From positions 202,123-266,122 of the forward strand of contig BDGG01000011.1 in the NCBI GenBank assembly GCA_001949185.1: 64,000 bases of DNA, written 5' to 3'. This DNA is from Ramazzottius varieornatus (Eukaryota; Tardigrada; Eutardigrada; Parachela; Ramazzottiidae). Under the pieces are notes generated by a model. That model saw only the letters and a list, made by a program, of their open reading frames with translations, did no database searches and was not told the DNA's origin. The translations under genes were made by a program, and so were the position numbers. This document shows positions 33,156 through 44,090 of the stretch, piece by piece (within the stretch, counting starts at the first letter, position 1; each line of letters opens with the position of its first letter).

Positions 33156-33909
33156 ATGGAACGCTGCAAAGGACGAGTGGTTCTTGTTACTGGTGCTTCT
33201 GCGGGGATCGGATATTCAACTTGGAACGTTAGCTGGCCATGGAATGCGAGTTATCGGTTGTGTACGGAACATTGCTTCGCTCGAGGCAAGTACTCCACCA
33301 GTTTGTTTCTTCGTAGGATGTGTCTGTGAACCATTAAACGGTGCGTGTGCTTAATTAAAAAATTGAATCGAGTTCAGTTTTGGTTAACGTGTGCTGACCA
33401 CCGATTTCTCACGGTGCCACAGCTCAATTCTCTCCTTCCTTTTCATCCAAGCCTTACACTGTCCAGGCTGCTTTCATATCGTTATGCATCATTGATTTTT
33501 CGCACTCGATAACAGGTTTCTTGCCAGTACTTTCCTCTCTGTACAACACAGCACAAGTTCTCCTACGCCGAAGGGCAAATTTCATTTTTATTCGTTTTGC
33601 TTCTCGCGTAGCGAGAAGAATTTCTTCCACCCGCCCACCCTGCTTTTCTATACTGGTTCCCCGCTCAGTAAAGGGGGCATTCGGCATTCGGATTCGCGCC
33701 GCATCCGAATTACGGGTGCCTCCATTCCGGCAAAGTCACCTCCGCAAAATGCAATGCCGCCAATGTGGAACTTTTCTAGCGTCGATGGGCATTCTCTGAA
33801 CGTTCCACATGAAAAGCGTTTCTACGCTGAAACTAAGCACATGGTGACCGCGTTGACCAAAGCCCTGAACGCCGAAATGCGTCAGAAAAGAACCACAATT
33901 CGCGTCACG
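33156..33909 (+). pseudogene. Broken DHRS11-like short-chain dehydrogenase
   Basis: The first piece begins at an ATG and reads GRVVLVTGASAGIGYST, the NAD(P)-binding TGxxxGIG motif of short-chain dehydrogenases. The continuation LAGHGMRVIGCVRNIASLE is one frame over, so the Rossmann exon is broken. The second piece (33780-33909, with acceptor TTTTCTAG and donor ACG/GTACGT) reads GHSLNVPHEKRFYAETKHMV and TALTKALNAEMRQKRTTIRV, the catalytic YxxxK helix region in DHRS11-like proteins. A QMEKLSPEY segment near 34295-34320 fits the C-terminal part. The middle of the domain, with the NNAG motif and catalytic Ser, is not found between the pieces. I judge it a pseudogene. A frameshift error plus an unseen exon could rescue it. 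Confidence 0.72.
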
Positions 33910-34662
33910 GTACGTACCCCTCATTGAAATGCGAAAACAGAGAACTTTCACATCACCAAAAACACAGCTTGCGATCCGCAGTGCGCCGTCTACTGGACAC
34001 CGTGCATCTTCGAGACACGGTCTTTTGGCCAGTCAAGTCGATCAAGCCATCGTGCTGATCGTGCTTGTAATGTCACGCTGCAGCGTGCAGCGGCAGCCTG
34101 GCCGAACTTTGAAATTTCGTTTTCGCATTTCAACTTCAACGGCTGAGCTTCTGATTTACACTCATCTGGTTTTTCTTTCTCTTTCTTCCTTTTCCGTTCT
34201 CGAGCTACCGTCGGAAGCTGACAACCTCGGAATGGGGACTGAGGATGGAAAGGAGTCGGAAGAGTCGCTTGTGTGAGCGAAGGGGATCGCCCCAGATGGA
34301 AAAGCTGTCGCCTGAATATCGGTAACAATAAGACTATGGATACTAGCTCTTCCTGTCAGCTTCACCTTGATCTTGTTCATCTTCCTTATTGTAGTACGTC
34401 TCCCCTGGCTGGCCGAGCTCCATGCAGAGAAGAAAGCATCCACATAGGCGATCGAGCCAGCCACAGAAAACAGCGCTGTCAGAGGCGGAGCGGTAAGAAC
34501 GTCCCTGCTGCTCAGGGACGAACGGCCCTGTATCGTCGTGGAAACGTAGAGTGTAAAAAAAAACTAGGTTCTAGCTTAAAATTCACTGTTTTTTTCGGGT
34601 GTGCCCATACTGCAAACCAAAGATATTGCGGATGCGGTTGTGTATGCTATCGCAGCGCCACC

Positions 34663-34868
34663 CAGGGACGTGTTGAGGTCCGGAGGACGGTGGGGTTAGA
34701 TGGCCCAGGGGCCAGAGCTTTCGGGTGATTTACTCTGGCCCAAAACGTTCTGGCCCCATTGGGGCCGGTAGGGCTAATGTATCAAAGTAATATCGCGGCC
34801 CCAGGGGCCAGGATTGCAGATTGTGACTGGGGCCGGACCCCACCGGCCCACTGCTCAACGCGTCCCTG
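34663..34868. mobile_element. 206-bp hAT-like MITE with 8-bp target duplication
   Basis: Ends CAGGGACGTGTTGAG and CTCAACGCGTCCCTG are inverted repeats with one mismatch, and GCGCCACC occurs directly on both sides (34655-34662 and 34869-34876). The CAGGG start and exact 8-bp duplication are diagnostic of hAT. The interior is rich in GGCCCC/GGGGCC and largely self-complementary. Confidence 0.82.
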
Positions 34869-34876
34869 GCGCCACC

Positions 34877-36211
34877 TCATGTCAGTATCAGAGAACTGAT
34901 CATTGCGCCCGTTGGAGTAATCGGCTACTAAACGCCAGCTCACATGTTATTATGATTTCAATTGGACTAGTCTTCATCGAGTCTGTTTTCCAAATTAGGT
35001 CCACCCAGCTAGACCTATGGACGGCTTTAAGAACGGCAGCTTTCGCATTCTGATATGCCATATAACGAACCCGTACAACGCCAACTGAAAAATCCGCACA
35101 AGTCCGCGGCAGCCTCCGCAACCGTGTTTTACTGTACTGTATTACCTCCCAAAATTTCCGCACGTCACAGCCATCAATTTCTTTACGGAGTTTGCGTATC
35201 AAATTCAAGCTTTACTGGCTACGTCAGTATGTGACGAAATTTGAAATTTTAAAACTTCCAACCTGGCCTGCTTTGCGCTGTCTGCACTAATTCTTCGGAC
35301 AATTTCTTGGCTTTCTTGTATTTCAAAACACCAATTGAGAATGTTAGAGATAGCAGAACATGGCACAGCTGTTCGTAAAGGCGGCATCTGGTTTTCGGGG
35401 GTGCCTTCGACCGAACAGCTGATTTACCGGCTCACTCAAGTGACGTCAGTGAATCTGGATCCAGCGGACTATCGCAAACTCAGTATATACATTTGAACAG
35501 AAACAACATCTGTGACGTACGGAGATATTGGGAGGTAATTAAGGTTGTGCATTCAAAGTTCAATTCCTTTCCATATTCCGTTCCAAGGGGTGAGGATTTG
35601 AAACGGTGGAATTCCTATTTTGGAAACAGGCGAAATCTGGAGAACTAGTAGGAATTCTGCTGTTTTTCAGATTTTGCAGATGATTAACGGATCACTTAAT
35701 CGAACGTCCCTCTGACCCACAAAAACGGGGGGTTTTAGGGGATGCACGGTCAGATTTTTCGACGTGGCTGTGAATTCTGAGGGTCAGCAGGGATACTTTG
35801 GGCTGAAAAGGCATGGTAAAAGCCTTATTCGAGTAAAAAGTGCAGATCTTGATCGATATTTTCCACGAAGACATGCGTTTTCACAGTGTTTAGAATTCCG
35901 ATTTTCCATCAAAGAATTTTGGAAAAGGAAAATAGGAATATAGGAATACTAGGGATTCCTTTCCTGGTTTCTATTTCAATAGGTAATAAAGTATCGTTCA
36001 GCCTGGACCCCGGTTTCTGCTCGACTTGACCTCGGAGATGTTGTTTGATGAGGTCGAGTTCCACGTGCTATGCTTCGTACAACAAGCAAGATAGAAACCT
36101 TGAAATTTCACCCGGATGTAATTACGCAAGAGTAGAAGTTCCTGCTTCTAGACAAAGAATTTACGTTGCGGCTGCATGCTCACGGGGGATATACCATAGT
36201 GCAACAACAAT
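34877..36211. other. Intergenic with a diffuse inverted repeat
   Basis: No gene recognised. A pair of degraded inverted segments rich in GGAATTCCTATTTT and AAAATAGGAATATAGGAAT lies at about 35605-35660 and 35890-35985 and probably marks an old foldback element. CTCAGTATATACATTTGAAC near 35480 is AT-rich but unassigned. Confidence 0.3.
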
Positions 36212-36510
36212 AGATGTCGACAGGCTTGATTGATTGTTGGTGGTTTCTGTGATTTTACAGATCGGAGGTTTTAATTTAAACTCCGGAAAGAGCTGCCCTC
36301 GAGCAGCTTTTATTGAGATTTTAAATCCGTTTATCTCTTGCACACTTGCTTTACATACTCTTTCTACTCTCTATTACACCAATTACACTTACAGCTTTCG
36401 TCGTTTTTACGTCTGGTTCTCTTCTGCTGTTCTCCAACTGATCTGTAGTCTCTGTTCCTCTGGAATCTGTACAGATTTAGTACTCAGGATATCATGTAAA
36501 CGTGCTGACT

Positions 36511-37115
36511 ATGGGGCGACGCAATAAAATCCCTACCGCGGCTGAGACGAGCCAGCCACTACCTAAGAAGTCCCGCCAACAGCTTACTGCCGACTTACCA
36601 TCGCAAACCTCAGCTCACGAGCCTCGCACTCATGGACTATGGTCGACTGAGCAGGAAGGACAGCTTATTGAATGGCTTGAAGATCCTGCTGAATACGCGC
36701 TGTACAAAGGCGCCGGGAAGAAGAATAACCTGACGGGAAAGCTCAAGACTACAGGAACAACAAAGGCCGCGGTCTACCGTAAGATTTCAGTTTACTACTC
36801 CAAAGTCAGCTGTGCGTTCTATCGAGCGGAAGACGGCAGGAAATCCCGACACGAAGCATCAGAAACCGGTTAGTATTGCCGAAGCTTTACAGATTGGGGC
36901 AAAGGCTCTTTCGGAGAAGACTGATGCTGGAAAAGAAAAAACTAGAGCAAGCGCAACAGAACGTTGAAGCCGACCGAGAGGAACGTCGACTACAAAGACA
37001 ATTTGAGACGGAAGAAAAAGAAAAAGAACGAGAAGAAAGAAAAGAAATCCGCGAAAATGGGTTGAAAATATTAGCACTGCAAAATGAACTAGCGAAAATT
37101 ATTTTGACCAAATGA
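36511..37115 (+). pseudogene. Harbinger SANT/Myb-like accessory gene, frame broken
   Basis: Partner protein that in known Harbinger elements binds the transposon DNA and carries the transposase to the nucleus. From the ATG at 36511 there is a basic Ser/Pro-rich start, then a trihelix/SANT-like region beginning HGLWSTEQEGQLIEWLEDPA with GRKSRHEASETG near its end, then a stop at 36871-36873. The expected C-terminal coiled coil follows in another frame (KKKLEQAQQNVEADREERRL, about 36930-37115), very rich in Glu, Lys and Arg, ending ALQNELAKIILTK. No acceptable intron joins the two, so a frameshift is likely. Its stop is 4 bases from that of the transposase. Confidence 0.7.
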
Positions 37116-37119
37116 AAAC

Positions 37120-38402
37120 CTATCTCTGCCTTCTGATGTTCAAGACTCTTTCCTTCACGCTGTCTCGGAAACTTTTCCCATCGGTTGTTGCACACTGTTG
37201 CGGCGAGTCTGATGTGATATGCTCTCGATACTTTGTCCAGCTGCTGTCAAAATAGCTGTCTTTGAGTAACATATTATGCAGCAGAAGGCAAGCTTTGATC
37301 CACCTGACAGCTCTTTCATGGGTTTTTTTGTCGAAAATCTTGATTCTGAGAGACTGTAGAGGAGGGAAGCGACCTTTCAAAATTCCTATGGTATGCTCAA
37401 CTCGAATTCGTATGGACGCAAGGTGAAAATTGAACTGCTCGTTATCTGCCACCAGTGAGGAAGGTCTCTTGTATGATGATACGGCAACGGCCGACGTGGT
37501 GTAGGCGCTATCAGCCAGCAGGTACTCGCCAGGTGTGAAGAGCTTCGAAGTCAAACTTGCCAGACGAGAGTTACTGTAGACCCTCATGTCATGAACCGAG
37601 CCGCAGAAACCAACGAAAACGTAACGGATCTTACGTTTATCGTCAGAAACAATCACAGCCGATATTCCGTAACGGCTCTTATGGCTCCAGTAGTCTTCTC
37701 CGTCTTTCTTCGGCTTGTACTCCAGTGGGATCAGCGTGCCGTCCAGCATTCCGACACAGTCAGGAAATCCCGAATCAGCCAGAATACGTGCCTGTTGCAG
37801 AAAAAAATCATGAGTAGAAACAAAAACTTTCAGAATTATGAAACGATAAATGTACGTACTTTGATGGAGGTCCTTTCGTTTTTGTTCGGTCAGGTCACCT
37901 CGCTTGTCTCTAACGATAGTAAAGCTTTAATGCACCTGGAAGTACATAGATCAACGAATCCCTCTGAAACACCGAAGCGCCTAGCTATCTTTCCCAGCGA
38001 CGCAGAGCTCCCCGAGCTTCCGAAACAATAAGCGGTGATCATAAGTTGCAGTCGTGGGTCAGCTTGAGGTGTTTTTCTATGCTGATGAAACACGTTGCGG
38101 TCGCTGATTCTTCCCAGAGTCCTCTCGAACGCGTCTCGGGACATCCTGACTTCTTGTTTGAAGCGTTCGTCATCAAGTAATGGAAGTACATACTGGACAG
38201 AGTGGGTGCTCTTGAGGACTTCGGGTCGGTGAAGATATCGAGTGGCGCAAATAAGTTGTAGCAGCACGGTCGCGATGTCTGCTCCATCCTCCTCCTCATC
38301 CGCTTCGGCAAGATCTAGGTTCAGCTTCATGAGTTTCCGTCCGACCACCCATTCTTCTAGATCACTGATGAGACGCTTTCTTTCAGAAGGGATTGGCATC
38401 AT
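37120..38402 (-). CDS. Harbinger (HARBI1-like) transposase with one nonsense codon
   Basis: DDE_Tnp_4-type transposase. Exon 1 runs 38402 to about 37862, exon 2 from about 37795 to 37120, joined at AAA/GTACGT...CAACAG/GCACGT in phase 0. The N-terminal half has the usual helical region ending FGVSEGFVDLCTSRCIKALL. The catalytic core shows VGMLDGTLIPLEY (first Asp), VFVGFCGSVHDMRVYSN (second Asp) and RVEHTIGILKGRF (Glu), plus YLLADSAYTT. Between the halves, at 37890-37892, a TGA replaces the Trp that relatives carry at EVT-W-PN; the frame is otherwise open on both sides. So it is one substitution from intact. In the genome copy it would yield a truncated protein unless the stop is read through. 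Host-domesticated HARBI1 is excluded by the flanking terminal repeats. Confidence 0.85.
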
Positions 38403-38922
38403 GTACCGTAGAACAGTATAAGTCGAACGGAATAAAGAGCAGCGACAAATAGAAACAGAAAGATTGCCAATTTACTCGACAAAGAAGACAGCCCGATAAT
38501 CAAGGTTTTGCGTAAATTGGAACTTTGGTACACTCACGCTTGAATTCCGAATATTACGTGATTTTACTCACTAAATCATCCAATCACGGAATGAACCGAT
38601 TTAAGAAGCCAAGCCTGTCGACACCTAATACACGGAAGTCATCTGCTTCCAATTTTACGTGCGTTTTCGGAAGACACAGCCACAAGTCCACCTTACTACT
38701 TAAGCGGTGAGGAAACGATGCTGGAAACTTTGTGTAGTTTCGACTCCCATACTTCCCTCAATACAGCAGGTCCTGTCAAGTGTCATCCGGGTTGAAGTTA
38801 TCACCTTAGCCTTATATTATGTGGCAGCAGGAGTCGGCGCTTCCGGAAGTTGAGGGAGGAGGGAGCTTGATTTGAGTGGAGCGACCCTCTTCAAGCGCTT
38901 TGGCGGACATCAAGAAATTCTA

Positions 38923-40212
38923 CAGCCACTGGCAGCCAAGTGTTCACTTTTCAAAACGCGACTCAAAACAAAAATCCCTGTACCTATTGCGCAACCATCT
39001 CAGCTAATCAATCAAAAAACGATCCTTCCATTATCGTTTGAACAACTTTTCCAAGAACAATCTTTCAACATGCCTGGAAAAACTTCTTTTGAAACATCTT
39101 CCTTGGTGATCGCTTTACGCGATCAAGGTTTCACCTACCCTAAAATTTCTGAGAGTCTTGCCAGCCAAGGGGTTTCACTGAGTCGTCGCACAGTGCTCAA
39201 GATTTGCCGGGAGAAAGAAAAGGAGAGAAATGGATGGACCAAACCGGCGAAACGTCTTCCTCCGCAAAACCTTCCCTCTGCATGCACCCAGGACAATGTC
39301 AACAAAGTCAAGAAAGCTGTCGTCAAGAAGAATCCTGACTCGCTACAGAAGATTGCTAAGAAGCTCCAAGTATCCATCCGCAGTGTAGGCCGGATGATCC
39401 ACCAGAATCTTGGATTGGAAGTGCGCAAGAAGAGGAAACTGCATCACCTCACGGAAGCCCAGAAGAAACAGAGGTATGAGCGGGGGAAGCTTTTTATCTC
39501 GTATCTAGGTCCATTCAAAGTCCGTCATATCTTCACTATGGACGAGACTTGGATAAGTCTTGATGACTGCAATGTGGATACAGATCACTTTTGGACTGAT
39601 GGATCGGCAGAAATTCCTGAAGAGTGGAAGAAAAAGACGACCAAGCAGTGGCCCAAGAAAGTCATGATCGCCATTAGAATCTGCTGGTTCGGAATGTCGC
39701 GCGCCTACGTCGTAAACGGCTCTGCCAAGGTGACAGCCCAGTACTTCATTGATGAAATCCTGTCGAAGATGATCCATGAAGACATTCCCAGGCTCTACGG
39801 GAATTCGGCGAAAGATGTCATCTTCCACATGGACAGTGCTCCATCTCACACGGCCAAGCTGACCATCCAGTACCTCAATGATCATCGTGTCAAGTATATT
39901 CCGAAGGAGATTTGGATGGCGAACAGCCCTGACTTAGCCCCTTTGGACTACGGGATCAACGGGAATCTCAAGAGAATTTTGTCTGAGCGGAAGGCGACCA
40001 CCATAAAAGGCCTCATTAGCGTTATCAAAAAAGTCGGTGAAAGTTATGATATCGCTGAAATTCGGAGTACGCTTTCCTCTTGGCAAGGTCGTGTCCAAAC
40101 GATGCTGGATAGACACGGTGGTCATGTAGAAGTTAAATGAAGAGGTTATCTGCTGTCTGAAAGAAGTAAGAATTTTTTTCATGAGAAGTGAACACTTGGC
40201 TGCCAGTGGCTG
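38923..40212. mobile_element. Intact-looking Tc1/mariner (DD37D) transposon, 1290 bp
   Basis: Inverted ends CAGCCACTGGCAGCCAAGTG followed by TTCACTT match perfectly over 27 bp, and over 31 bp with one mismatch. TA flanks both ends (38921-38922, 40213-40214), the obligatory target of Tc1/mariner elements. One uninterrupted transposase frame lies between. Near-perfect ends and an open frame imply recent insertion. Confidence 0.93.
39070..40140 (+). CDS. Mariner-type transposase, DD37D class
   Basis: Cut-and-paste transposase of 356 residues from the ATG at 39070; the frame stays open upstream of this but inside the terminal repeat, so the ATG is preferred. Two helix-turn-helix units occupy the N-terminal third (LRDQGFTYPKISESLASQGV and LQKIAKKLQVSIRSVGRMIH), followed by a basic linker. 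The catalytic domain shows FTMDETWISLDD (first Asp), IFHMDSAPSHTAKL (second Asp) and SPDLAPLDYGINGNLKR (third Asp). Exactly 37 residues separate the second and third Asp, which puts it in the DD37D (maT-like) group rather than mariner DD34D. All catalytic residues are kept and no frame break is present, so it may be active. Confidence 0.94.
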   Translation: MPGKTSFETSSLVIALRDQGFTYPKISESLASQGVSLSRRTVLKICREKEKERNGWTKPAKRLPPQNLPSACTQDNVNKVKKAVVKKNPDSLQKIAKKLQVSIRSVGRMIHQNLGLEVRKKRKLHHLTEAQKKQRYERGKLFISYLGPFKVRHIFTMDETWISLDDCNVDTDHFWTDGSAEIPEEWKKKTTKQWPKKVMIAIRICWFGMSRAYVVNGSAKVTAQYFIDEILSKMIHEDIPRLYGNSAKDVIFHMDSAPSHTAKLTIQYLNDHRVKYIPKEIWMANSPDLAPLDYGINGNLKRILSERKATTIKGLISVIKKVGESYDIAEIRSTLSSWQGRVQTMLDRHGGHVEVK

Positions 40213-40214
40213 TA

Positions 40215-42226
40215 CCTAAGACTTCTGATGACAGAAAATATCATCACTGATCCTTCATACCACAACTGCGTCGACTGGATGGATGTCAGTGATGATGTCT
40301 TGGCAGGTTATTACTTTTGTCAGGCGGCTACCAACGTTACCGTTTCCTTGAGCAACTTTGCGTGTGAGTATGTGGGCCTTTGTCCCCGGGGCCGGAGCTT
40401 TTCCGAAGTGGCGCAGGCTCTGAGCCAGTAACAAAGTAACGTCTGCCACCTGAAATAATGATCTCCGTGTGCTTAGCTGTCCACGGTCCCATCGGCGTAG
40501 TTTCCGACCTATTATTCAGTACTGATGCAGCTTGGTTTCTCGGGTGTGTTCGTAGACTGACGAACACGGTGCCGCAGAACTGGCAACGCAGCTTCGCAAG
40601 TTAGTTATGATAGAGATGGGACAAGTGTGGTCAAGTTAGGTTTGGTATATTTCGATTTGATAAATCCTCAAACCGAATCGAAAATTTCGGTGCGAAGTCC
40701 ATACCGATATTTTCAGTTTGGTAAGTTGCTGCACCGAAATTTCGATTCATTGGACCAATTGACACTGAAAAATCGGTAAACTGAAAAATGTAAAGTTTCT
40801 ATTAATAAAGGAAGGTGGTGTCTATGCGCCGTTATTCTTAGTCTTCTTGTATGTATTAGGGTAAAATTTCGTACGTATTTTATACGTATTTGGTTTGTAT
40901 ATTTTATGTTTTATAGGTACTGTTGTACGAGTATTGTGTACGCCGAGTTCTCTTGTGACCTTGTGAAGGTAGTATACTTTGGAGGGCAGATGAATGACCT
41001 TGATCTGTGGGGTGTTAGCGTTCGAGTGGTGTACGCTTAGATTATTGTTTCGGGAGAGCTTCCGTGTCTTGGAAAAGCAGTTCGGGTGAACTCGTTCGCT
41101 GAGTGTTGCACGGTTTCATTGCAGTTGGCGGAGAACGTGTGCTATTGTTGGAATCGATATAGGTGAAGTGATTGCTGATGTATCAAGTACAGAGTTTAAG
41201 AAGGCCGGCATACGTTCCATAACTTCCATTCACGTAAAACTCTTTGCAGTATGGAGAGTCTTAATAGGCACCTTGTGTGCCAGCCAGAATTTCACTACGA
41301 ACGTTCAAATTTCACGTCGCGCAGTGAGTCATCTGCGAGCGCGACATAAATTACGTTGGGCGCGCTTCGTGACGGTGACAAAATCACGACGAAGACCCTG
41401 CTCCACCGTCACGTTGAGATTTCACAACGACGACTGTTTTGCCAATAGTCACATGTCGTAAGTTTTACCGTTCGTCGTGTACTACTCCCAAGACGAAATC
41501 TCTCCTCACGTCGACGAAGAAAACTTAAATTCCCCACCGTGAGATGACGACTTTCGTAGTAATTTTCTCGGTGGCGCGCAAGGTACCTAATAAGCGGAAG
41601 GTATCGCGAACTGCTATCGGCAGATGAAACCGTGCTCTCTTGTTGGAAGATAACTCAGCGTTACCCTGTTCTTGTAGTGCAACTTCCTGGCTCAGATGCT
41701 GGTCTGTTGGAATACGTTGAAATAGAACAATTTATATTAGATCTTTTAATATGAAATAGCCGTTTCTTGGGATCGCACTTCAAAACTTCGTTTCTGCGTT
41801 GTAATACGACTTTCGAAATTCGGCTTTATGTCCAACTTCAACAGCAAAGTCCCCTTGTTTTTTCACCACCAAAGTGTTCTCACAGCACTGAGAGGCGATC
41901 TCAGAACAACAATGACACAGTTTAAACCAGTGCCTTTTCACGAATTCTTTCTTGCGCCGACAGCTACGCTACCGCAGTAGCAGCAGGCGAGACTCTGAGC
42001 TATCAATAACAGAAAATAAAGCTAGGAGAAAGGCCTTTGGGATATCGGAAAACAAGAAATTGTGAAAAACGGGGTGGTTTTTTGTCGACAACAACGTGCG
42101 CCACTTTAGCGAGGTAGAAAGGTTTTCATTCTCGCGGATATTGGGTTATGTTTTGATATGGGTTGGTTCGGCATTCAATAATGACGAGGTTACTCATAAA
42201 CTGGAGATGTGAAGAGATGGGTAGTT
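40215..42226. other. 2-kb intergenic stretch, no gene recognised
   Basis: A CCGAAATTTCGATTC/TCGAAATTTCGG-type set of inverted repeats clusters at 40650-40790 (several AAA/TTTCGG palindromes), probably a degraded foldback. A further inverted pair CGTCGTGACTTTG/ CACGACGAAGAC type lies near 41330-41580. No coding exon is supported. Confidence 0.3.
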
Positions 42227-43179
42227 TCATAGTATCGTGGTGAAGAGATTAAGATTCAAAGATTTTCGGAAGAGAGTTCGAGAAGATTTTAGAGGAGAGT
42301 AACTGGAGTTCTTGCAACTACTGTATTCCCCCGATATCTTCGCGGAACTGATACCCATGGCGCCACCTACGAAACGTACATGACGTACGGCGAATAGGCG
42401 CGTATGTATGAATGGCTTACGTCCTGCAGGTGGCGCCACGAGTAACGGGGTTCGTGAAGATATCGGGGGAATACAGTAATCGGCGACCCATTCCTTCGGT
42501 TCGGTGGTTGGAGTGTCGTGATTGTAGCACCACATGAGTTTAGATGGGATGCCCTCGAGGTTGTATAAAGGTTCCTGAATTCGTAGTCCGGTGATAACCA
42601 GGACCTGATGTTCAAATTTGTCTTTGGTGAAGACAATAGCCTATAACGAGGGAGTCATTAGATGTATTGTGGGACCTGGAACTAAAGTGTAACGTACTGA
42701 TGACCATGGAGGGTTAATGTACGTCTTTCATCCAAGGCTTCTTCGCGCACAGATATTTGACGGTATTCCTGTCCTCTAATTTGGCGGTTCAAATTTTCGA
42801 CGTTAGCAAAGACGATAGAGACGTTTTTAATGAAAAGAATCTGTACCTGTATACGGTCATGTCGGTGCTCGAATTGGGAATGTGATTTGGTCTGGCGCCG
42901 GGGTTGCAATGTTGGGTTACAGTTTATAAGATGGTCCTAACTTTACAACCTCGACCTACGCCGGCTAACTTTACAATATCGGCCTTGTACTAACCTCTCC
43001 TGCGGCGTAGCTATGAAGCGGCCATGTGTTAATGAGATTGTCCCAGACCATCATGTTCATGGAATCCGTTTCATCTGTAAAAAGGAAACGGAAGGCTTGT
43101 TTGCCGCCGGCATTGGGTCGGTTGAACGGACCGCTCATTTGAATTTGGAGGTCGATATCACTAGAATGACCAGGATCTA
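42227..43179 (-). CDS. Unidentified multi-exon gene, structure unresolved
   Basis: I do not recognise the family. The best exon is 43179-42995 (acceptor TATACAG, donor GAGAG/GTTAGT), open for 61 codons, with protein-like content: DIDLQIQMSGPFNRP, AFRFLFTDETDSMNMMVWDN, TWPLHSYAAGE. A second block, 42891 to about 42698, reads DRIQVQILFIKNVSIVFANV then EEALDERRTLTLHGHQ with a donor at CATCA/GTACGT. The third, from 42640, reads AIVFTKDKFEHQVLVITGLR and PTTEPKEWVADYC and continues open through a MITE to a stop at 42227. The exon 2 to exon 3 phases do not agree with the best donor, so one junction is wrong or the copy is broken. The beta-strand-like pattern faintly recalls galectin-type sandwiches, but that is speculation. 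No start exon or signal peptide found. Confidence 0.45.
42321..42476. mobile_element. 156-bp Tc1/mariner-like MITE
   Basis: Ends CTGTATTCCCCCGATATCTT and AAGATATCGGGGGAATACAG are perfect inverted repeats over at least 20 bp, flanked by TA on both sides (42319-42320, 42477-42478). A second, internal inverted pair TGGCGCCACCT/AGGTGGCGCCA lies inside. It sits in the 3' part of the minus-strand gene at 42227-43179. Confidence 0.85.
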
Positions 43180-44090
43180 CTGTATATGATTAGGGATTTG
43201 CATTGTGGGGGTTTAAATTTTTTGAATGCCTTACCCAGGCTTATTGCTTATGGACGCCATGCTCACCAAAATCGCACTATCGCGCTATGCTCACCAAAAC
43301 TGCGCTCATCTTTGTCGTGCTAACGTTAAGAACTTTTCCGACGAACAAACATAGATAGAATAGTCTTTTATAAACATGATGAACCGTTTTAAAGAATTTT
43401 CTGACGGTCACCGAATTTATTTCAAGGTTTGGAGATGCGGCCTACTGTAGTTCGGTCTGTGTGGGGGCTGTGGATACCAGGCACAGTTGGCCCACATCAT
43501 TCCGCGTGCTCTGTCGTCTCTTGCGCTGTTTATCAAGAGACGAAATTCAAAATGGATTTTACTGGTTCGACCAGTTCTGAACTCTGACTAAACAAAATAT
43601 GGTGGTCTCATTGCTTTCAGAGTAGGATCATATACATGAAAACGTTGATGTCTCAACGGATTTCCAACAGCGTTGTATTAAACTCCACCATAATCTCTCT
43701 GCTTTGAAATCAGGTGTGGTAAGGAACTCACGATCTTGAAATCCATTTCAAAAGTCTCATGCAGAGTTCTTCGAAATGATTATCGAGAGTACTCCAAAAC
43801 CAAGGCTGGGTTTCTGACTGAAAATTCGATTTACTGTGACTCGTTTGGCACGACGCGAAAATCAAACCCTAAATCTTTGCTCAAAATTGATAGGACCGAT
43901 AGAGGCCAATCACCCCCCCCTCCCCCCAATAACGACGATTTTTCACTTTATTGCGAGATTATAGTTTACGAAACAGCGTAGAACTGGACACGTGTTGGAT
44001 GAACCTCTAAGCAATAGTTAAGCAATATACCGTATTTAAATAAATAGAGGATATTTGTTGGAAAATAAACATCACTGAACCTTGCGCAGA
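43180..44090. other. Intergenic or 5' part of the unresolved minus gene
   Basis: A donor-like CCTGG/GTAAGG on minus near 43245 may end an upstream exon of the 42227-43179 gene, but no in-phase exon was found. A poly-C run (CACCCCCCCCTCCCCCC) is at about 43911-43927. Nothing else recognised. Confidence 0.3.

Larger units (their letters stand above)
36212..38626. mobile_element. Complete PIF/Harbinger DNA transposon, 2415 bp
   Basis: Terminal inverted repeats of 17 bp, AGATGTCGACAGGCTTG on the left and AGGTGTCGACAGGCTTG (inverted) on the right, with one mismatch. The 3-bp AAT flanks both ends (36209-36211 and 38627-38629), the duplication size made by Harbinger elements. Inside, two genes converge: a SANT/Myb-like DNA-binding protein on plus and a DDE transposase on minus, with stop codons 4 bases apart. 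This is the standard autonomous Harbinger layout. Both genes carry a lesion, so it is probably no longer autonomous. Confidence 0.88.

Noticed and set aside
37890-37892. TGA as selenocysteine or programmed read-through in the Harbinger transposase
   Set aside because: Relatives carry Trp here and no recoding signal is apparent; a point mutation is simpler.
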